The position numbers and the translations under genes are program-made. From Alphaproteobacteria bacterium (lineage in GTDB: Bacteria > Pseudomonadota > Alphaproteobacteria > Rickettsiales > Midichloriaceae): a DNA stretch of 34,266 nt. Under the pieces are notes generated by a model, which did no database searches, was not told where the DNA came from, and saw only the letters and a program-made list of their open reading frames with translations. The stretch's first letter is position 1. Every line of letters begins with the position of its first letter. This document shows, one piece after another, positions 8,451-19,613 of this stretch. The stretch lies in NCBI GenBank assembly GCA_013288625.1, contig JABDBN010000013.1, positions 1 to 34,266 on the forward strand. Direction: 5' to 3'.

Positions 8451-9331
8451 ATGTCAGGTTCGGTAATTTCAATTAAAGTAGGATTAGCTGAGATGCTAAA
8501 AGGCGGGGTTATCATGGATGTGGTAACGCCTGAACAGGCCAAGATTGCGGAAGATGCTGGAGCTGTAGCAGTTATGGCGCTGGAGCGAGTGCCTTCTGAT
8601 ATTCGTAAAGATGGTGGTGTTGCGCGCATGTCTCCTCCTGATTTAATTGAGAAAATTAAAGCAGCGGTAAGTATTCCCGTCATGGCCAAATGCCGCATCG
8701 GTCACTTTGTTGAAGCTCAGATTCTCCAGGAGCTGGGAGTTGACTTCATCGATGAAAGTGAAGTTCTGACGCCAGCTGACGAAGAACATCACATCAATAA
8801 ACACACTTTTAAAGTTCCCTTTGTCTGCGGTGCGGTTAACCTTGGCGAAGCCTTGCGCCGTATAGGGGAAGGCGCTGCGTTGATTCGCACAAAAGGTGAA
8901 GCGGGAACCGGTAACATTGTCGAAGCGGTCAGGCACTTGCGCAAACTCCAACAATCCATCAAACGGATTATAGGACTCCAACCAGAAGAGCTGATGGCAG
9001 AAGCAAAAAAATTGGGCGCGCCTTATGATCTGCTTTTAAAAATACAAAATGAAAAACGGCTACCAGTACCGCAGTTTGCAGCTGGTGGGGTTGCTACTCC
9101 GGCTGACGCAGCGCTTGCCATGCAACTTGGGGCAGAATCGGTTTTTGTGGGCTCAGGTATTTTTAAGTCCGACCATCCGGCAAAATTTGCCAAAGCCATT
9201 GTAAAAGCAGTTGCGGGCTACACTTCCCCTAAAAAGATACTTGAGGCCAGCTATGACTTACCCGAAGCTATGCGCGGCATCGCGATCGAAACCCTGCCTC
9301 CGCTTGAGAAACTGGCAAACCGAGGTTGGTA

Positions 9332-9332
<1 letters not shown>
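8451..9332 (+). CDS. pdxS: Pyridoxal 5'-phosphate synthase, lyase subunit PdxS
   Basis: Makes PLP directly from ribose 5-phosphate, glyceraldehyde 3-phosphate and ammonia delivered by PdxT. The 293 residues match the family. The (beta/alpha)8 barrel is recognisable throughout: '[17 protein letters not shown]' with Asp23, '[11 protein letters not shown]', '[13 protein letters not shown]' with Lys80, which forms the Schiff base, '[11 protein letters not shown]', '[11 protein letters not shown]' with the second catalytic Lys148, and the phosphate-binding '[14 protein letters not shown]' and 'VFVGSGIF'. All key residues are present. The start ATG follows GAGGT by four bases. pdxT starts on the stop codon (TAATG). 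Most alphaproteobacteria use the PdxA/PdxJ route, so this pair is notable here. Confidence 0.98.
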
Positions 9333-11936
<2,604 letters not shown>

Positions 11937-11965
11937 CTATCTGCAAAGCAACTACTAGGCAAACA

Positions 11966-13099
11966 GTGATTAAAATTTTACTCAAGCGCGGCGAAGAGAA
12001 GAACATTCAAAAGGGATATCCTTGGGTATTTGCCAATCAGGTGGCTTCAGAATCCATATTGGTCACAGAAGCGCCAGGCAGTCTGGTTGAGCTCGGCGAC
12101 TATAGAGGAAAGTACCTTGCCAACGGCTATTTGGATAATGATTCTAAAATTTGCCTGCGGTTGTTTAACCGGAAAGTTGGTCGCCTGGATAAGGAATCTT
12201 TTAAAAAAGCCATTGAGTCATGCTTGCATAAGCGCAGTAAGAACTTTACAGAGCCTTTCTATAGACTCATCAATGCGGAAGGAGACGATCTGCCTGGCTT
12301 GGTCATCGACCGCTTTGGAGATTATTTTTCCTGCCAGTTTAATAACGCAGGGATCTTAGCGCATCGCGAACCAATACTTGCGGCTCTGACTGAAGTTTTT
12401 TTGCCTAGAGGCATAGTGGTGCGAGCTGATAAAACCCTGGAGATTATTGGCAATGTTCCTGAGGCTATTACGATAGCTGAAAACGAGCTCAAGTTTTCTG
12501 CAGATCTAATCTCAGGACAAAAGACCGGCTGGTACTATGATCAGCGCGAAAACCGCACCCGCATTGCGGAACTTGCGCAAGGCCGACGCATTCTCGATGT
12601 GTTTTGCTATAGCGGAGGCTTTGGTATTTCTGCTGCAGCTGCCGGCGCTTCAGCACTTACTTTTATCGATAGCTCAAGCCAGGCCATGGAGCTGGTGGCA
12701 AAGAATCTTAAGCTTAATGGGGTTTCAGCTCCAGTAAGTCTTATAGCTGCCGAGGTTTTTGCAGCTCTAGATCAACTCACACAAGCCGGGGATAAATTTG
12801 ATATCATCGTCCTTGACCCGCCACCATTTATCAAGAGCCGCCACAATAAAGCCGCAGGGATCAAAGGCTACGAAAAGCTATTGAAGCATACGCTGCCCTT
12901 ACTCGCGCCACATGCGCATATACTATATGCAACCTGCTCCCACCACATGCAGATGCATGACCTGTGCAAAGTGATTGCCACAACTTTCAAGAATACACCT
13001 CATACCATCATTGGAAAATACGGGCACGCCAAAGACCACCCCACGCACCCACACCTCCCGGAAAGCCGATATTTAAATGCCGTGCTGGTTGAGGTATAA
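11966..13099 (+). CDS. rlmI: RlmI-like class I SAM-dependent rRNA (cytosine-C5) methyltransferase
   Basis: Probably methylates a 23S rRNA cytosine (position 1962 in E. coli for RlmI). The N-terminal PUA domain carries 'LKRGEEKNIQKGYPWVFANQ' (about 5-24). A linker domain contains 'FYRLINAEGDDLPGLVIDR'. The Rossmann methyltransferase domain follows, with 'QKTGWYYDQRENR' and motif I 'VFCYSGGFGISAA'. Motif IV is 'LDPPPF', and 'YATCSHHM' carries the likely catalytic Cys. The 377 residues compare with about 396 in E. coli. The start is a GTG at 11966 placed 30 bases after a strong promoter; the ribosome site is weak (AGG). The exact target base is inferred from family membership only. Confidence 0.87.
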   Translation: MIKILLKRGEEKNIQKGYPWVFANQVASESILVTEAPGSLVELGDYRGKYLANGYLDNDSKICLRLFNRKVGRLDKESFKKAIESCLHKRSKNFTEPFYRLINAEGDDLPGLVIDRFGDYFSCQFNNAGILAHREPILAALTEVFLPRGIVVRADKTLEIIGNVPEAITIAENELKFSADLISGQKTGWYYDQRENRTRIAELAQGRRILDVFCYSGGFGISAAAAGASALTFIDSSSQAMELVAKNLKLNGVSAPVSLIAAEVFAALDQLTQAGDKFDIIVLDPPPFIKSRHNKAAGIKGYEKLLKHTLPLLAPHAHILYATCSHHMQMHDLCKVIATTFKNTPHTIIGKYGHAKDHPTHPHLPESRYLNAVLVEV

Positions 13100-13162
13100 T
13101 TCAATTGACACATTTGCAAAATCCACCGTTTACTATATCCAAATATTTGCAAAAGGTTGAAC

Positions 13163-13729
13163 ATGAAAGATGAAATGGTTCTGGATAAAAGAAGTCCCCT
13201 TTCTAAAATTATGCCAGAATTTAATATATGCCTTTATTCATACACTTTTTCCTCTGTTGAGGCTTCATCAACAGCATTAGCAAATTTGGCGCGCCATATT
13301 TACACGGAAGTAAACGGCAAATTTTCTTGCAACGAGATTAATGAGTTATTTGATTCTGCTGCACAATTAAAACAAGGTCGGCTTACAGAATTTAGATCCC
13401 AATTAAGCGCTGGAGAAGTTGAAGAATTTGAGCGTCAATTAAATCCTGGAAATCTTAGTAGATTTAAACAACTTGTACTTGATAAATACCTTGCAGTACA
13501 AAAAGAAAATGCAAGCAAAAAAGTAGAAGGTAAAGAAGATCTAAAATTAGTACCGAGTGCATCAAGGTATACTTCTTCAGTAGCAAGCCTGTCTTCTACT
13601 GTTTTAAGCGGCAATTGTAGATTTCCAGTTAAAGCATGCTTAACAGCTATAGTTGTTGTAGCAGTGGCTTTGTTTGCCCAATATTTACGTTCTGCAAACC
13701 AAGAAGCTGGTAATTTAATAGATAGATAA
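13163..13729 (+). CDS. Unknown tail-anchored membrane protein
   Basis: I do not recognise this 188-residue protein. It has a soluble, charged, helical N-terminal part with a segment suggestive of coiled coil ('AAQLKQGRLTEFRSQL' and 'GEVEEFERQLNPGNLSRFKQ'). A low-complexity Ser/Val stretch follows, then one hydrophobic segment near the end ('ACLTAIVVVAVALFAQYL'), leaving about 15 residues outside. This topology (N-in, single C-terminal anchor) is like tail-anchored proteins and some host-directed effectors; that role is only a guess. AAAAGG at 13151-13156 lies seven bases before the ATG at 13163, which decides this start over the TTG at 13157. A 10-base direct repeat ATTTGCAAAA occurs at 13112 and 13145. 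Codon use is more AT-rich than in neighbouring metabolic genes. Confidence 0.7.
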   Translation: MKDEMVLDKRSPLSKIMPEFNICLYSYTFSSVEASSTALANLARHIYTEVNGKFSCNEINELFDSAAQLKQGRLTEFRSQLSAGEVEEFERQLNPGNLSRFKQLVLDKYLAVQKENASKKVEGKEDLKLVPSASRYTSSVASLSSTVLSGNCRFPVKACLTAIVVVAVALFAQYLRSANQEAGNLIDR

Positions 13730-13738
13730 ATTGATTCA

Positions 13739-13765
13739 TTGACACCGCGCAACTAATTCTATAAA
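13739..13765 (+). promoter_or_regulatory. Candidate promoter of scoAB
   Basis: A perfect -35 TTGACA (13739-13744) is followed by TATAAA (13760-13765) at a short 15-base spacing, 31 bases before the scoA ATG. The suboptimal spacing makes it only moderately likely. Confidence 0.45.
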
Positions 13766-13796
13766 AACTAACCCGATACACATATTATTAATAATT

Positions 13797-14489
13797 ATGA
13801 AAAAATTGCACCAAAGTGCACTTGCAGCCCTGGAAGGCATTGTCTTTGACGGCATGACCATAATGGTTGGTGGGTTTGGCTTATGTGGCATTCCTGAAAA
13901 CTCAATACTCGCGCTCAGAGAACTGGGCGTAAAGAAACTGACAGTGATCAGCAATAACTGTGGCATAGATGATTTTGGCTTGGGTATACTTTTACAAACC
14001 CGGCAGATTGCCAAAATGGTCTCCTCATACGTCGGCGAAAATAAAACCTTTGAAACTCAAATGCTTTCAGGCGAACTGGAAGTTGAACTCGTTCCGCAGG
14101 GCACACTTGCTGAGCGCATACGGGCAGGCGGCGCGGGGATACCGGCATTTTATACGCGAACCGGTGTGGGCACTATTGTCAGTGAGGGTAAAGAAGTTCG
14201 GGTTTTTGATGGCAAGGAATATTTGATGGAGGCAGCCTTGACTTCCGACCTAAGTATCATTAGAGCCTGGAAAGCCGATCATGAAGGCAACCTGCAGTAT
14301 CGCAAAACCGCACGCAATTTTAATCCCATAATGGCAACAGCAGCCAAAATTACCGTAGCGGAAGCTGAAATTATAGTTGAGAATGGTAAGCTCGATGCCG
14401 ACCATATGCATACTCAGGGTATATATGTGGAAAGGCTGTTTAAGGGAGAGCAGAAAAAAAGAATTGAGCGCCTAACACTGGCAGCATAG
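13797..14489 (+). CDS. scoA: 3-oxoacid (succinyl-CoA:acetoacetate) CoA-transferase subunit A
   Basis: With ScoB, transfers CoA between succinyl-CoA and acetoacetate or a related 3-oxoacid, linking ketone bodies and TCA intermediates. The 230 residues match the alpha subunit. It shows the CoA-binding '[11 protein letters not shown]' (about 24-34), '[16 protein letters not shown]', '[11 protein letters not shown]', '[21 protein letters not shown]' and 'TRTGVGT'. The other half, with the catalytic Glu, is the adjacent gene nine bases downstream. An alternative is an acetate/butyrate CoA-transferase subunit (AtoD-like), but the 'FGLCGIPE' and long '[15 protein letters not shown]' region favour the SCOT type. 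The ribosome site upstream is weak; translation starts in an AT-rich leader. Confidence 0.93.
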   Translation: MKKLHQSALAALEGIVFDGMTIMVGGFGLCGIPENSILALRELGVKKLTVISNNCGIDDFGLGILLQTRQIAKMVSSYVGENKTFETQMLSGELEVELVPQGTLAERIRAGGAGIPAFYTRTGVGTIVSEGKEVRVFDGKEYLMEAALTSDLSIIRAWKADHEGNLQYRKTARNFNPIMATAAKITVAEAEIIVENGKLDADHMHTQGIYVERLFKGEQKKRIERLTLAA

Positions 14490-14498
14490 GAGAATCAT

Positions 14499-15155
14499 AT
14501 GGCATGGACTAAACAGGAAATTTGCAAGCTGACTGCTGAATTAGAATTGCGCGATGGCTTCTATGTGAACTTAGGTATTGGCATGCCGATGGACATTGCC
14601 AATTATGTTCCTCAGGGCATAAACATCACTTTGCACACGGAAAATGGTATGCTTGGTATGGGCCCTTATCCTCAAAAACATGAGGTTGACCCCGACCTTA
14701 TAAATGCTGGTAAGCAAACTGTTACCGAACTACCTCATAGCAGCTACTTTGATAGCGCTGACTCTTTCTCCATGATTCGCGGTGGGCATATCGATCTTAC
14801 CGTACTCGGTGCATTACAGGTTTCCGAGTGTGGTGATATTGCTAACTGGACTATTCCCGGTAAGTTGGTCAAGGGAATGGGAGGTGCGATGGATTTGGTT
14901 GCCGGCGCTAAGCGTGTAATCGTCATAATGGAGCACACTTCAAAGGATAATGAACCTAAATTGGTAAAGCAATGCACTTTCCCCCTCACAGGTTCCAATG
15001 TCATTGACCGAGTGATTACTGATTTAGGGGTATTCGATATAGAGCAAAACCAAATGAAGCTCGTGCAAATGGCGCCTGAAGTGACCCTAGAGGAGATTAG
15101 ATCTAAAACCCCTGCGAACTTCACCTTGTGCCCTGATCTTAAGATCGCAGCCTAG
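14499..15155 (+). CDS. scoB: 3-oxoacid CoA-transferase subunit B
   Basis: Catalytic half of the CoA-transferase. The 218 residues contain 'FYVNLGIGMPMDIANYVP' (about 21-38) and the active-site Glu48 in 'HTENGMLGMGPYP', which forms the glutamyl-CoA thioester. Next come 'HSSYFDSADSFSMIRGGHID' and 'GALQVSECGDIANW', and 'PGKLVKGMGGAMDLVAGA'. A good ribosome site AGGAG lies seven bases before the ATG. The gene is nine bases after scoA and surely cotranscribed. Family members usually have 'SENG'; here it is 'TENG', a mild change. A short inverted repeat (AACCTT/AAGGTT, about 15217-15234) follows but has no T tract. Confidence 0.94.
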   Translation: MAWTKQEICKLTAELELRDGFYVNLGIGMPMDIANYVPQGINITLHTENGMLGMGPYPQKHEVDPDLINAGKQTVTELPHSSYFDSADSFSMIRGGHIDLTVLGALQVSECGDIANWTIPGKLVKGMGGAMDLVAGAKRVIVIMEHTSKDNEPKLVKQCTFPLTGSNVIDRVITDLGVFDIEQNQMKLVQMAPEVTLEEIRSKTPANFTLCPDLKIAA

Positions 15156-15252
15156 ACCCAATTGTTGAAAGGCAAAGGGTATAATAATAAATTGACCGAA
15201 ATCAATAACTTAGGCTAACCTTAAATATAAGGTTCATTGCGTGCCGGGGAAG

Positions 15253-16500
15253 ATGAAAGTTATAATACTAGGCGCAGGAGTGATGGGAGTATGCACAGCA
15301 TACCTACTTGCAAAGCAGGGATTTGAAGTCACCGTGATCGACAGACATACCTATGCTGCAATGGAATCAAGTTACGCCAATGGTTGCCAGCTTTCATATA
15401 GCCATTGTGAACCCTGGGCAACAGGAGGCAATCTCATAAAAGCGATTAAATGGCTGGGGCATAAAGAGGCTCCACTTCTCTTCCGACTTCGCTGGGACTG
15501 GGATATGTATAAGTGGCTCACAAAATTTATTATTAATGCCATGCCAGCCAATGTGGCTAGGAATACCCTGAATATTCTCAAGCTTTCATTCTATAGCCGT
15601 TACATCATGCATGAATTGCTTGATGAGTTTGATTTTGACTTTGACTTTCAAAAAAGTGGCATTCTGCATCTTTTTCATAATAAGGAAGAACTGGATAAAG
15701 CTGAAAGGCATTTTATCTTTGAAAGCAGAAATTCTGATGAGCTTAAGTTCAAGGTGCTGTCGGCAAAGCAATGCCTAAATCTTGAGCCCGCAGTTGCACA
15801 CATTATAAAGGAAAAATATGGTGGCATATATTTTCCCAAAGATGAAATAGGAGATATTTTAAAGTTCACTCGAGGCCTGGCAGCCATGTGCATTAAGCTT
15901 GGGGTTAAATTCTTATATAACACTGACATTCTCACGCTCACCCTTTCGGGGAATCGCATCAGTGGAGTTAATACAAACCAGGGTTTTTATACAGCTGATA
16001 AGTTTGTCATGGCGCTGGGGGCATATAGCGGTAAGTTTATGCGTATGATCGGAATCAATCTTCCCATATATCCTATGAAAGGGTACAGCATTTCCATTCC
16101 GGTTCGGAAAAAACACGAACACCTAAGCATGAGTATTACAGATCAAAAATCCAAAATAGTTTACGTGCCGCTCAAAGGGTTTCTTCGCGCCGCTGGAACC
16201 GTAGAATTCGCGGGCTTTAATCATGAAATATTAGCAGAACGAATAGATCCCATCGTAAATGCTACTCGCAGGTCTTTTCCCGATGGGGGTGATTTTGACA
16301 AAGTTGTGCCTTGGGCATGTTTGCGACCGCAGACCCCACAAAGTTCGCCAATAATTGGCAGAACCCGGTATAACAACCTCTTTATTAATAGCGGTCATGG
16401 GAGTTTGGGCTGGACACAGGCCCTGGGAAGTTCTAAAATTGTTGCCGATGTTATTGTTGGTAAATCCCCTGAAATCAGTCTGACCGGATTAAAACTCTAA
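15253..16500 (+). CDS. dadA: DadA-like D-amino acid dehydrogenase (FAD)
   Basis: Membrane-associated flavoprotein expected to oxidise D-amino acids (mainly D-alanine) to oxoacids, passing electrons to the quinone pool. The dinucleotide fold GAGVMG near residue 8 is followed by 'VTVIDRH', 'SYANGCQLSYSHCEPWA' and 'LIKAIKWL', all typical of DadA. Later come 'QKSGILHLFHNKEELDKA', 'PMKGYSISIPV' and the C-terminal FAD region 'RPQTPQSSPIIGRT' with 'NSGHGSLGWTQALGSSKI'. Starting at the ATG (15253) gives the usual 'MKVIILGAG' and 415 residues; a GTG at 15241 adds four. The family also contains glycine and other amino-acid oxidases, so substrate is an inference. A TATAAT at 15180-15185 could be its -10, without a clear -35. 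Confidence 0.85.
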   Translation: MKVIILGAGVMGVCTAYLLAKQGFEVTVIDRHTYAAMESSYANGCQLSYSHCEPWATGGNLIKAIKWLGHKEAPLLFRLRWDWDMYKWLTKFIINAMPANVARNTLNILKLSFYSRYIMHELLDEFDFDFDFQKSGILHLFHNKEELDKAERHFIFESRNSDELKFKVLSAKQCLNLEPAVAHIIKEKYGGIYFPKDEIGDILKFTRGLAAMCIKLGVKFLYNTDILTLTLSGNRISGVNTNQGFYTADKFVMALGAYSGKFMRMIGINLPIYPMKGYSISIPVRKKHEHLSMSITDQKSKIVYVPLKGFLRAAGTVEFAGFNHEILAERIDPIVNATRRSFPDGGDFDKVVPWACLRPQTPQSSPIIGRTRYNNLFINSGHGSLGWTQALGSSKIVADVIVGKSPEISLTGLKL

Positions 16501-16552
16501 TATAAATTTAATGGCAGTTTCTGGGTATATGTGGTACTATTAGGGAAGAATA

Positions 16553-17461
16553 GTGAGCCATAGTACTAACATGGGTAAATTGATCAGCTTTGATTTCGCA
16601 ATAAAATATTTGTTAAGGGATAAAAGTACTTATGCCATAGTAGAAGGTTTTCTGTCAGCTTTGTTGCAAGAGCATGGGTATAAACCGGTAAAGATATTGG
16701 CACTTCTTGATACAGAAAGCAATAAAGAAGAATTCAGCCAGAAGAAAAGCCTAGCGGATCTGGTTGTAGAAGATGAAGAGCATAATAAATACATCATTGA
16801 AGTAGAAAGGCAAGAAGTAACTAATTTTGTCCATAAATCGTGTTTTAACACTTCTAGGTTAATAGCAGATCAGTTACCTATGGGTGGAGATTACCTTAAG
16901 ATAAAGAAAGTATTTCATATATCCTTGCTCTATTTCAGGATTGGAAATGGCACTATTTATCATGGCAAAACCATTGTAAGAGAAATAGAAACTCATGAGA
17001 AACTCAGCATCCATATTGAGGACAAGGATCATAAAAAATATGATGCGACTGAAATCTTTCCCGAATATATATTCATCTCTGTTCCCCACTTTAATGATAA
17101 GATAAGGAAAGAACTGGATGAATGGCTTTATGTGCTGAAGAATTCAGAGGTAAAACCCGATTTCAAGTCACCTTATATGAAGCTGATCGCAGAAAAGCTT
17201 AACATATTGAAAATGACTACCGAAGCTCGTAATGAATATTTGCATTACATGGATGAGGTAGCAACATATAAAAATGCAATGGAAACTGCGGTTGATAAAG
17301 CTCTAGCTAAAGGTAAGGCTGAAGGTAAGGCTGAAGGTAAGGCTGAAACCGCACGTAATATGCTAGCTGGAGGTATGGACATAAATACCATAGCAAAAAT
17401 GACCGGTTTGACAGTTGAGGAAATCGAGGTCATAGAAACACGTACTAATAAAGTATCTTAG
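16553..17461 (+). CDS. Rpn-family recombination-promoting nuclease/putative transposase
   Basis: PD-(D/E)XK-fold nuclease of the Rpn (transposase_31-related) group, common as multi-copy genes in Rickettsiales. 'LISFDFAIKYLLRDK' near the N-terminus and the nuclease core 'KSLADLVVEDEEHNKYIIEV' and 'ERQ' (Asp...Glu-x-x) are visible. A central 'FHISLLYFRIGNG' follows, then 'PDFKSPYMKLIAEKLNILKM', and a C-terminal domain with 'AGGMDINTIAKMTGLTVEEI' similar to other family members. Its start is a GTG at 16553, supported by AGGGA six bases upstream; an ATG at 16571 has no ribosome site. A 12-bp tandem repeat encodes three GKAE units near the C-terminus. The 302-residue length is normal, so it may be intact. 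No terminal inverted repeats were seen. Rpn proteins promote RecA-independent recombination. Confidence 0.87.
   Translation: MSHSTNMGKLISFDFAIKYLLRDKSTYAIVEGFLSALLQEHGYKPVKILALLDTESNKEEFSQKKSLADLVVEDEEHNKYIIEVERQEVTNFVHKSCFNTSRLIADQLPMGGDYLKIKKVFHISLLYFRIGNGTIYHGKTIVREIETHEKLSIHIEDKDHKKYDATEIFPEYIFISVPHFNDKIRKELDEWLYVLKNSEVKPDFKSPYMKLIAEKLNILKMTTEARNEYLHYMDEVATYKNAMETAVDKALAKGKAEGKAEGKAETARNMLAGGMDINTIAKMTGLTVEEIEVIETRTNKVS
17312..17347 (+). repeat. Three perfect 12-bp tandem repeats in the rpn gene
   Basis: GGTAAGGCTGAA occurs three times in a row without mismatch, encoding Gly-Lys-Ala-Glu units. The repeat length is a multiple of three, so copy-number slippage changes protein length but not frame. 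Confidence 0.9.
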
Positions 17462-17487
17462 CGTACAAAAATAATAAGCCAAAGCCG

Positions 17488-17516
17488 ATGACATTTTCCA
17501 AAAAATAATGTAATAT
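17488..17516 (+). promoter_or_regulatory. Candidate promoter of the yhhQ-tgt operon
   Basis: ATGACA (17488-17493), a 17-base spacer and TAATAT (17511-17516) lie 27 bases before the yhhQ ATG. The -35 is 5/6, while the -10 is poorer. Confidence 0.42.
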
Positions 17517-17543
17517 ATGTTCTTATTTGAATTATAACTTCCA

Positions 17544-18302
17544 ATGGAAACACTGATTGTTGATAGATTTATAGAATTTGGTAATGCTGCTGGTGGCGAG
17601 CTCCTGTCAGGCTTGCTGCTTATCGTCTGCTATTTTCTTATTCTGTTTCTTTGGAGGTTTTATAGTATTCATGGGCTATATCTTTACAACATATTTGCTG
17701 TCGTTGTAGCCAACATACAAGTGCTTAAAACCACACAGTTTTTTTTAACCTCTGAACCGATAGCGCTCGGCACCCTGCTTTTTGCCACCACGTTTTTAGT
17801 AAGCGATATTATTACCGAGCATCATGGCTTAGTACCGGCAAGGCGAGGAATAGTGCTCAGCTTCCTCGCACAGGTGCTCATGACAATTTTTATGGCATTC
17901 ACCCTGGCGTACCCTTATAATGCTAACGATGCTGAAGCTACCACAGTTCAGCTTGCACTTTATACCTTATTTGCTCCGTCGCTGCGGTTGCTTATTGCCA
18001 GCCTAAGCGCTTACTGCATCAGTCAGTGGATTGATATAAAGATTTTCAAAGCGCTCAAAGACTATACCCATAAAAAATTCCTTTGGCTCAGAATTAACGT
18101 CTCTACTCTGATTGCTGGCTTTATGGACAATATTATCTTCAGTGTGCTAGCCTGGGTTCTATTAAGTTCCAACCCGGTTTCTTTCAGCGTCTTAATATTT
18201 ACTTATATCCTTGGCACATATATGGCTCGAGTTGTGGTTAGCATAACTTCTACACCCATCATTTATCTGACCTATAAATTTTATCCTGGTAAAAAAGCAT
18301 GA
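17544..18302 (+). CDS. yhhQ: Queuosine precursor transporter (YhhQ/QPTR, VUT family)
   Basis: Inner-membrane carrier for 7-deazaguanine precursors of queuosine (preQ0, preQ1 or queuine). The 252-residue protein is almost all membrane, with about six hydrophobic segments. It carries the family pattern 'NIFAVVVANIQVLKT', 'LGTLLFATTFLVSDIITEHHG' (the conserved SDxxTE segment, residues roughly 76-96) and 'RLLIASLSAYCISQWIDIKIF'. It ends with 'LRINVSTLIAGFMDNIIFS' and 'LGTYMARVVVSI'. The family is usually 210-235 residues, so this one is slightly long. The last four bases overlap the tgt start (ATGA), so both are made together and import feeds directly into base exchange. No queC/D/E/F or queA/queG gene is in this window. 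Confidence 0.9.
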   Translation: METLIVDRFIEFGNAAGGELLSGLLLIVCYFLILFLWRFYSIHGLYLYNIFAVVVANIQVLKTTQFFLTSEPIALGTLLFATTFLVSDIITEHHGLVPARRGIVLSFLAQVLMTIFMAFTLAYPYNANDAEATTVQLALYTLFAPSLRLLIASLSAYCISQWIDIKIFKALKDYTHKKFLWLRINVSTLIAGFMDNIIFSVLAWVLLSSNPVSFSVLIFTYILGTYMARVVVSITSTPIIYLTYKFYPGKKA

Positions 18303-19471
18303 GCTTTAGCTTTGAGTACGTAAGACCTAATTCCAATTCTCAAGCGCGTTTGGGAAAAATTACCACCCCTCATGGCGTTATAGAAACTCCGGCATTTATT
18401 TTTTGCGCCACCAAGGCGGCAATCAAAGGGTTATCACCTTTGCAAATGCAGGAGGCTGGCACCCAAATCATCCTAAGCAATACCTATCACTTAATGTTGC
18501 AGCCCGGTTCGGAAATTGTGGCTCACCATGGCGGCTTGCATAAGTTCATGGGATGGAGTGGCCCTATGCTTACCGATTCAGGTGGGTTCCAGATTTTTAG
18601 TCTGGGTCACGGTTCCGTAGCTCAGGAAATTAAGGGCCGGCATCAGGGAAATGAGCCCAAGAAAAAATCATTGCTGAAAATTACCGAGGAAGGTGCCATC
18701 TTTAAATCTTATCTGGATGGCAGTAAGCATTTACTCACTCCTGAAAAATCAATCCAGATTCAGAGGGATTTAGGCGCTGATCTGATTGTAGTGCTCGATG
18801 AATGTACGCCCTTCTCGGTTGATAAAGCCTATACCTTCCGATCTATGGAGATGAGCCATCGCTGGGCAAAGAGGTCGCTTGCAGAGTTTGAACGCCATAA
18901 TAATGGCACCCAATCCCTTTATGGGATTATCCAGGGCGGAGTCTATGAAGATCTAAGGCAGCAGAGCTGTGACTTCGTTAACTCCCAAAACTTTTTTGGT
19001 CACGCAGTTGGAGGTTCGCTTGGAGCTTCTAAGGAGCAAATGGCAGAAGTAGTGTCATTTACTGTTCCTAAGCTCGCCCCCGAGCGCCCCATACACCTGC
19101 TTGGTATCGGTGGTATCGCAGATATCATAAAAGGGGTAGAGGCTGGCATCGATACTTTTGACTGTGTTCACCCAACTCGTCTTGCCAGACATGGTGGTGC
19201 TCTGGTTATGCAAGGTGATAGGGGTAGGGATCATATTAATTTGCGCAACAGCCGATTTCTCCGCGATCAAAAGCCGCTGGATCCTGGGTGCGATTGCTCG
19301 ACTTGTAAAACCTTTAGCCGCAGTTACATTCACCACTTGCTCAAAGCTCAGGAAGTTCTGGCTATTTCGCTCATAACCATGCACAACGTACGCTTCATGA
19401 ACCGGTTGCTGGAGAGCATCAGGGTGGCGATCAAGTCAGGCACCCTCAGCGGTTTGCATAAGGCGGCTTAA
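18299..19471 (+). CDS. tgt: tRNA-guanine(34) transglycosylase, possibly queuine-type
   Basis: Exchanges G34 of tRNA-Asp/Asn/His/Tyr for a 7-deazaguanine base. The 390 residues have Asp93 in 'LTDSGGFQIFSL', the nucleophile Asp288 in 'DTFDCVHPTR', and zinc ligands Cys331, Cys333 and Cys336 with a His near 345. Two departures from the E. coli type are visible. There is an insertion of about 20 residues after 'FSLG' (about 103-126). The substrate loop reads 'AVGGSLGASKEQM' (236-248) where preQ1 enzymes have 'AVGGLAVGEPK'. From memory, chlamydial TGT, reported to use queuine, shares both traits, so this enzyme may take queuine. It is coupled to the transporter yhhQ by a 4-bp overlap. Confidence 0.95.
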   Translation: MSFSFEYVRPNSNSQARLGKITTPHGVIETPAFIFCATKAAIKGLSPLQMQEAGTQIILSNTYHLMLQPGSEIVAHHGGLHKFMGWSGPMLTDSGGFQIFSLGHGSVAQEIKGRHQGNEPKKKSLLKITEEGAIFKSYLDGSKHLLTPEKSIQIQRDLGADLIVVLDECTPFSVDKAYTFRSMEMSHRWAKRSLAEFERHNNGTQSLYGIIQGGVYEDLRQQSCDFVNSQNFFGHAVGGSLGASKEQMAEVVSFTVPKLAPERPIHLLGIGGIADIIKGVEAGIDTFDCVHPTRLARHGGALVMQGDRGRDHINLRNSRFLRDQKPLDPGCDCSTCKTFSRSYIHHLLKAQEVLAISLITMHNVRFMNRLLESIRVAIKSGTLSGLHKAA

Positions 19472-19554
19472 AGGTTGCGGCAATAATGCCACACAAATTA
19501 AATAATTTTAGAATTTTCTGGTTATATAGTTTTCTATTCCCCTTGACTATGATG

Positions 19555-19609
19555 TATTAAAGGTAAGAGTAGCAATTTTTTTTAAGCTACACGAAACATA
19601 ATAAAGGAA
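19555..19609 (+). promoter_or_regulatory. Porin 1 leader: -10-like box, hairpin and ribosome site
   Basis: TATTAA (19555-19560) could be a -10. A small hairpin GTAGC/GCTAC (19569-19573 and 19586-19590) and the ribosome site AAAGGAA (19603-19609) follow, before the ATG at 19614. The other two porin leaders have the same order of elements. No convincing -35 was found. Confidence 0.45.
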
Positions 19610-19613
19610 CGAT

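Noticed and set aside
13112..13154. Direct repeat ATTTGCAAAA (two copies) as an operator
   Set aside because: Ten bases in an AT-rich gap can recur by chance, and no regulator is suggested.
15180..15185. TATAAT before the dadA-like gene as a full promoter
   Set aside because: No -35 box at acceptable spacing; kept only as a note in the gene entry.
17312..17347. Tandem repeats considered as a CRISPR or minisatellite regulatory array
   Set aside because: Three in-frame 12-bp units within a coding region, with no spacers.
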